The notes under the pieces were generated by a model. The model was not told the origin of the DNA and did no database searches. It saw only the letters and a program-made list of their open reading frames with translations. The position numbers and the translations under genes were made by a program. A stretch of 64,000 bases of DNA from Rhynchopus sp. YZ270_cl-10 (taxonomy: Eukaryota > Euglenozoa > Diplonemea > Diplonemida > Diplonemidae). Shown here one piece after another: positions 61,353-64,000 of this stretch; the first letter of the stretch is position 1, and every line of letters begins with the position of its first letter. Location of the stretch: contig OZ037854.1 in assembly GCA_964035575.1 (NCBI GenBank), positions 62,001-126,000 on the forward strand, given 5' to 3'.

Positions 61353-61499
61353 ATATTTGGAGTAAAATAAAAAAAAACGACAATAAGAAGCGACTCCACA
61401 ACGTTGATTGAAGCCTACTACGGAAAGGTTAAACTCTTAAGAGGAACATTTTATGAAAGTAGTCCTACATTGAGTCGCATTTTTTCTTCGAAAACTTGG

Positions 61500-61537
61500 T
61501 TGTATTAGTGTACACACCCCGAGGATGAGCTCCACTA
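61500..61537 (-). repeat. Family 1 hairpin element
   Basis: The minus strand reads TAGTGGAGCTCATCCTCGGG, GTGTGTACACTAATACAACC and AAGTTTTC. Confidence 0.68.
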
Positions 61538-61750
61538 TTTCTTCTTTTTTTCCCCGATAATCTTCTCTGCCTTCAAGCATAGTACCATGACATGTCTTGA
61601 ATAGGGCTTTGTCTCTCTGTCTTCCCTTTTCCGTTCTTTTGAAAGACACAGAAAAAAAGAGTAAAAAGGTTAACCTCCACCTAATGTCATCCGAGGCTTC
61701 GTTTTTTGTGTGTGTTACATAATGCACACTGCTTAGGAATAAAGCAGAGA

Positions 61751-61858
61751 TATGATAAGATGACCCTAATGGTGCTTTCAGAAGTCGGTCAGCGACCTGT
61801 CAGCGACCTGTCAATATCGACCCCTCCCGGAGCACCACCTAAGCCTCTCCGTGGTGGG
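61751..61858 (-). repeat. Family 2 element split by a TGGTG-family element
   Basis: Flanks of the insertion (61770-61837) join to TATGATAAGATGACCCTAA and CCTAAGCCTCTC, a family 2 element with the shared 5-bp CCTAA duplicated. Confidence 0.65.
61770..61837. mobile_element. Mini inverted-repeat element, TGGTG family
   Basis: 68 bp, ends TGGTGCT and AGCACCA, perfect target duplication CCTAA. Interior GACCTGTCAGCGACCTGTCA. Confidence 0.78.
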
Positions 61859-61899
61859 GAAAATGAAAATGAAAATGAAAATTGTAGTTTTTTTTTTAA

Positions 61900-61950
61900 T
61901 GCAGGAAACTTCGACTGACCCACGTACAATGCCAGCCCCGGATGAAAGGA
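61900..61950 (-). repeat. Family 3 element
   Basis: The minus strand reads CTTTCATCCGGGGCTGGCAT, TGTACGTGGGTCAGTCG and AAGTTTCCTGCATT. Confidence 0.6.
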
Positions 61951-62554
61951 TAAGTACCCAAAAATGGGCGAGAATGAAGAAGGGGGTAATTGTAGATGGT
62001 TGTTTTGTTTATGTTTTTGTACTTCTTTGTTTTTTTTTGCCATTTTGTGTTTTTTTTTTTTAAAGCTTTTTTTTAGATCCTTGACCAAAGCGATGTGCGA
62101 AATTTAATGTAGTTTCCGGCTTACTCTGTCGCAGTGGTTTGTATTAGGAAACTTATGAGAATGCAAATAGTAGGTTGCCACATCTGCCATGGTAAACAAA
62201 AAAAAAAAAAAAGTGAAGTTGATAGTGCAAAACAAAATAATCAGATGGAGGGGAGAGAGAGAGGAGGAGAGAGATAATCCGTTAGAAAAAAAAAATACAA
62301 AAAGAATAAAAAAAAGAATAAAAGAAGGGGAGACATGAACAAAACAAAAAATAAAAACACCGCTTCGTCCAAAAAGAGACAACAAAACACCTAATTTTTT
62401 TTTTTTTTTTTGACAGAAACCAGGGGGAGAGAGAGTTGGTAGGGAAGACTAATTGAACAGATTTTGATATTTAAAAAAAAATCTTTTGGGTTATTTCGTG
62501 AGGATGTGTGTGCATGAAGTTTGCAACCTCCGCGAGTGGAACCCCTCTTTTGTT

Positions 62555-62595
62555 GAAAACTTGGTTGGATTAGTGCACCAGGATGAGCTACGTCA
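62555..62595 (-). repeat. Family 1 element, shortened
   Basis: The minus strand has GTAGCTCATCCTGGTGCAC, TAATCCAACCAAGTTTTC. The hairpin arm is reduced and the tail is intact. Confidence 0.5.
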
Positions 62596-63003
62596 TGTAT
62601 TGTTTTCTCCTCCCCTCCTACTTTGAAGCTGCAAGGTGGAACCTTCCTTTAATAAGGAACAGCAGAGGATATTCCCGTTTGGTTTGTCGAAACGCTAAAA
62701 AAAAAACAATGAACTGAACTAAAAAGAAAAGTTGAAAGTGCAAACGCCTCACGCGGACTAGCGGACGCAGGGACTATTTAAAAAAATCAAAAAAAAACAG
62801 TGGAGTTTAAAACAAGATAGACAGCAACGCTTCAAACACACCGACACCGCCCACCTTCACATCCAATATATATTTTGTTGTCATGAATGAAAACAAGAGA
62901 GCAATGATGGATGCAAGGTTATACAATAGAGAAAAAGAAGAAGTATTTCAACATATACAATCAATACATTTGATAGCATAGAAAAAGAAGGGAAAAAAGA
63001 CAA

Positions 63004-63041
63004 CTTGAAATACAAAGCTCTCTCGTTGACAAAGTGTATCT
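63004..63041 (-). repeat. Family 4 element cut by hAT-like copy 2
   Basis: The conserved GTGTATCT (GTGTACC in other copies) at its end is the target site duplicated by the hAT-like insertion at 63042. The element is therefore older than the insertion. Confidence 0.65.
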
Positions 63042-63338
63042 CAGGGCCTCCGCTAGGTACTAAAGTTCTGTTGATTGTCAACAGAACTTTTTGAAAATGG
63101 GAAGAAAAAAATAATAATAATAAAAGTTCTGCTGAGTGGTTCAGACCCGTTCTACTTCAAAAATGCTCAGGAGAAGAAGATATGGAGAGGTGAGTGCTCA
63201 AAACGTCCCAAAAAAGTCAAAATCGGGTGTTGGAAAAAAAAAAGTTGCGTACCGTGCGCCTGCGGCGCAAGCATGCACCCCACCAACGTGGACCATCAAC
63301 AGAACTTTTTCAAAATCGGAAATCTAGCGAAGAGCCTG
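63042..63338. mobile_element. 297-bp hAT-like element, copy 2
   Basis: Ends CAGGGCCTCCGCTAGG and, mirrored, CTAGCGAAGAGCCTG; perfect 8-bp target duplication GTGTATCT (63034-63041, 63339-63346). Nearly the same over its length as 54891-55188, so this subfamily moved recently. Confidence 0.87.
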
Positions 63339-63371
63339 GTGTATCTTGAAATCAAAAAAAAAAAAGGGAAA

Positions 63372-63410
63372 AAGGTTTATATAATCATAAGCCTCTCATT
63401 GCGGTCACAT
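63372..63410 (-). repeat. Family 2 hairpin element
   Basis: The minus strand begins GTGACCGCAATGAGAGGC and continues TTATGATTATATAAACC into a CTTTTTCCC tract. Confidence 0.6.
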
Positions 63411-63729
63411 TGAGGGGGGAAAACAAAGAAAAATTCCACAATCAATTCAAGAAGGCGAGAGGGCGGGGCTTTTTTGTGGGTATACGGTTGCTGTTTATGT
63501 TTATGTGGTCGATAACAAAGGCAAAACCTCGCTAAGAGCAACTAGCTCTTTGTTTGTTAGCTTCCACAAAGAAATAGAAAAAAACTGTAAAAATGATTAA
63601 GATATTCTTTTCAATCGAAAGATGGAGTTTTGTACACCATGTAAAAAGAAAGAACAGATACTCCATCTTGCGAACTCCCCCTCACTCCCTTGAATAGAAA
63701 CAAGAGATCATCAACAGAAAAAGGTACTA

Positions 63730-63830
63730 ATGCAGGCACATCACACACCTTCAACTGCCCCAATGATAACCCCAGATGAAAACACAAAGTTGACTTGAAC
63801 AAAAAAAGCTCTCGTTGACAGTGTACCTTT
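63730..63830 (-). repeat. Family 4 and family 3 elements in tandem
   Basis: On the minus strand a family 4 element (GTACACTGTCAACGAGAG, 63794-63830) is followed at once by a family 3 element (GTGTTTTCATCTGGGGTTAT onward, 63730-63789), whose GTG start lies at the end of the family 4 tail. Confidence 0.55.
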
Positions 63831-64000
63831 AGTGAATATGACCTGTGTGCACCGGGGGTGGACCCCCAAATCAGTCCTACAATCCATTTCGGCACAATAA
63901 AATGATGCACAAAGTTTGACAGTGGAACGTCCTCTAAGAAAACAGGCTCTTGAGTTATAGGAATAGGATATCAAAACTTAGGGAAAAAAGAAAATTTGAA

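Larger units (their letters stand above)
61353..63041. other. Gene-poor region with family 1-4 elements
   Basis: Family 1 at 61500 and 62555, family 2 at 61751 (split), family 3 at 61900, the AGGCGTTTGCACTTTCAAC block near 62730, and family 4 at 63004. No gene seen. Confidence 0.45.
63339..64000. other. Window end: gene-poor DNA with family 2, 3 and 4 elements
   Basis: Family 2 at 63372-63410, family 3 at 63730-63789 and family 4 at 63794-63830, the last two directly adjacent. A minus-strand frame near 63611-63910 overlaps both elements and is not taken as coding. Confidence 0.45.

Noticed and set aside
27571-63410. Reading the hairpin families as tRNA-derived SINEs
   Set aside because: No A or B box, no variable poly-A end with target duplications, and a single orientation relative to genes.
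63611-63910. Minus-strand frame at the window end as a gene
   Set aside because: It runs through a family 3 and a family 4 element, so its sequence is explained by them.

Overview
This is a eukaryotic nuclear window, most likely from a free-living heterotrophic protist. The coding DNA is fairly GC-rich. The DNA between genes is AT-rich and full of long A/T homopolymers. All 18 coding loci that I accept lie on the minus strand, most as one uninterrupted reading frame. Two genes clearly carry GT-AG introns. The one-way gene array, the mostly intronless genes and a pyrimidine tract followed by AG before many start codons resemble Euglenozoa (diplonemid-like). That placement is an inference from layout and one ribosomal-protein tail; no marker gene proves it.

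Layout. 1-9175: tandem array of four secreted Cys-rich/WD40 proteins, the first cut by the window edge; three sit on near-identical 2.94-kb units. 9331-13533: 1,400-residue coiled-coil/ankyrin protein. 14951-18229: two paralogous small secreted proteins separated by a 1.25-kb foldback element. 18531-18920: ubiquitin-ribosomal protein L40 fusion. 19654-23769: 1,371-residue, probably myristoylated, EF-hand-like repeat protein. 24405-25985: unrecognised protein. 30307-32535: two-pore-domain K+ channel with an EF-hand between its pore modules and two introns. 33608-35188: IQ/ankyrin protein with a dynein-like C-terminal stretch. 39210-41021: isocitrate lyase, probably mitochondrial. 43529-46608: tryptophan synthase alpha chain with a 2.25-kb intron. 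47266-48426: coiled-coil protein resembling the TSNAXIP1 N-terminal domain. 50287-52264: a small acidic protein and an R3H-domain protein. 52265-64000: gene-poor, with one possible three-exon gene tail and many repeats.

Two layers of repeats fill the gene-poor DNA. The first is plain DNA transposon debris in both orientations: hAT-like elements with CAGGG termini and 8-bp target duplications, short inverted-repeat elements, foldbacks and palindromes, none with a transposase. The second layer is the most interesting. It consists of at least five families of 40-60-bp elements (families 1-5 below), most with GT and a small hairpin at the start, and every copy I found points the same way as the genes. 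Two families lie inside the trpA intron, whose removal restores a normal-length TrpA C-terminus. They look like intron parts or intron-like units and are the best candidate here for an undescribed system.

The genes do not form one pathway. Isocitrate lyase and TrpA are ordinary metabolism; the channel, the EF-hand repeat protein, the IQ/ankyrin protein and the TSNAXIP1-like protein fit a flagellated, calcium-responsive cell, but that link is inferred.
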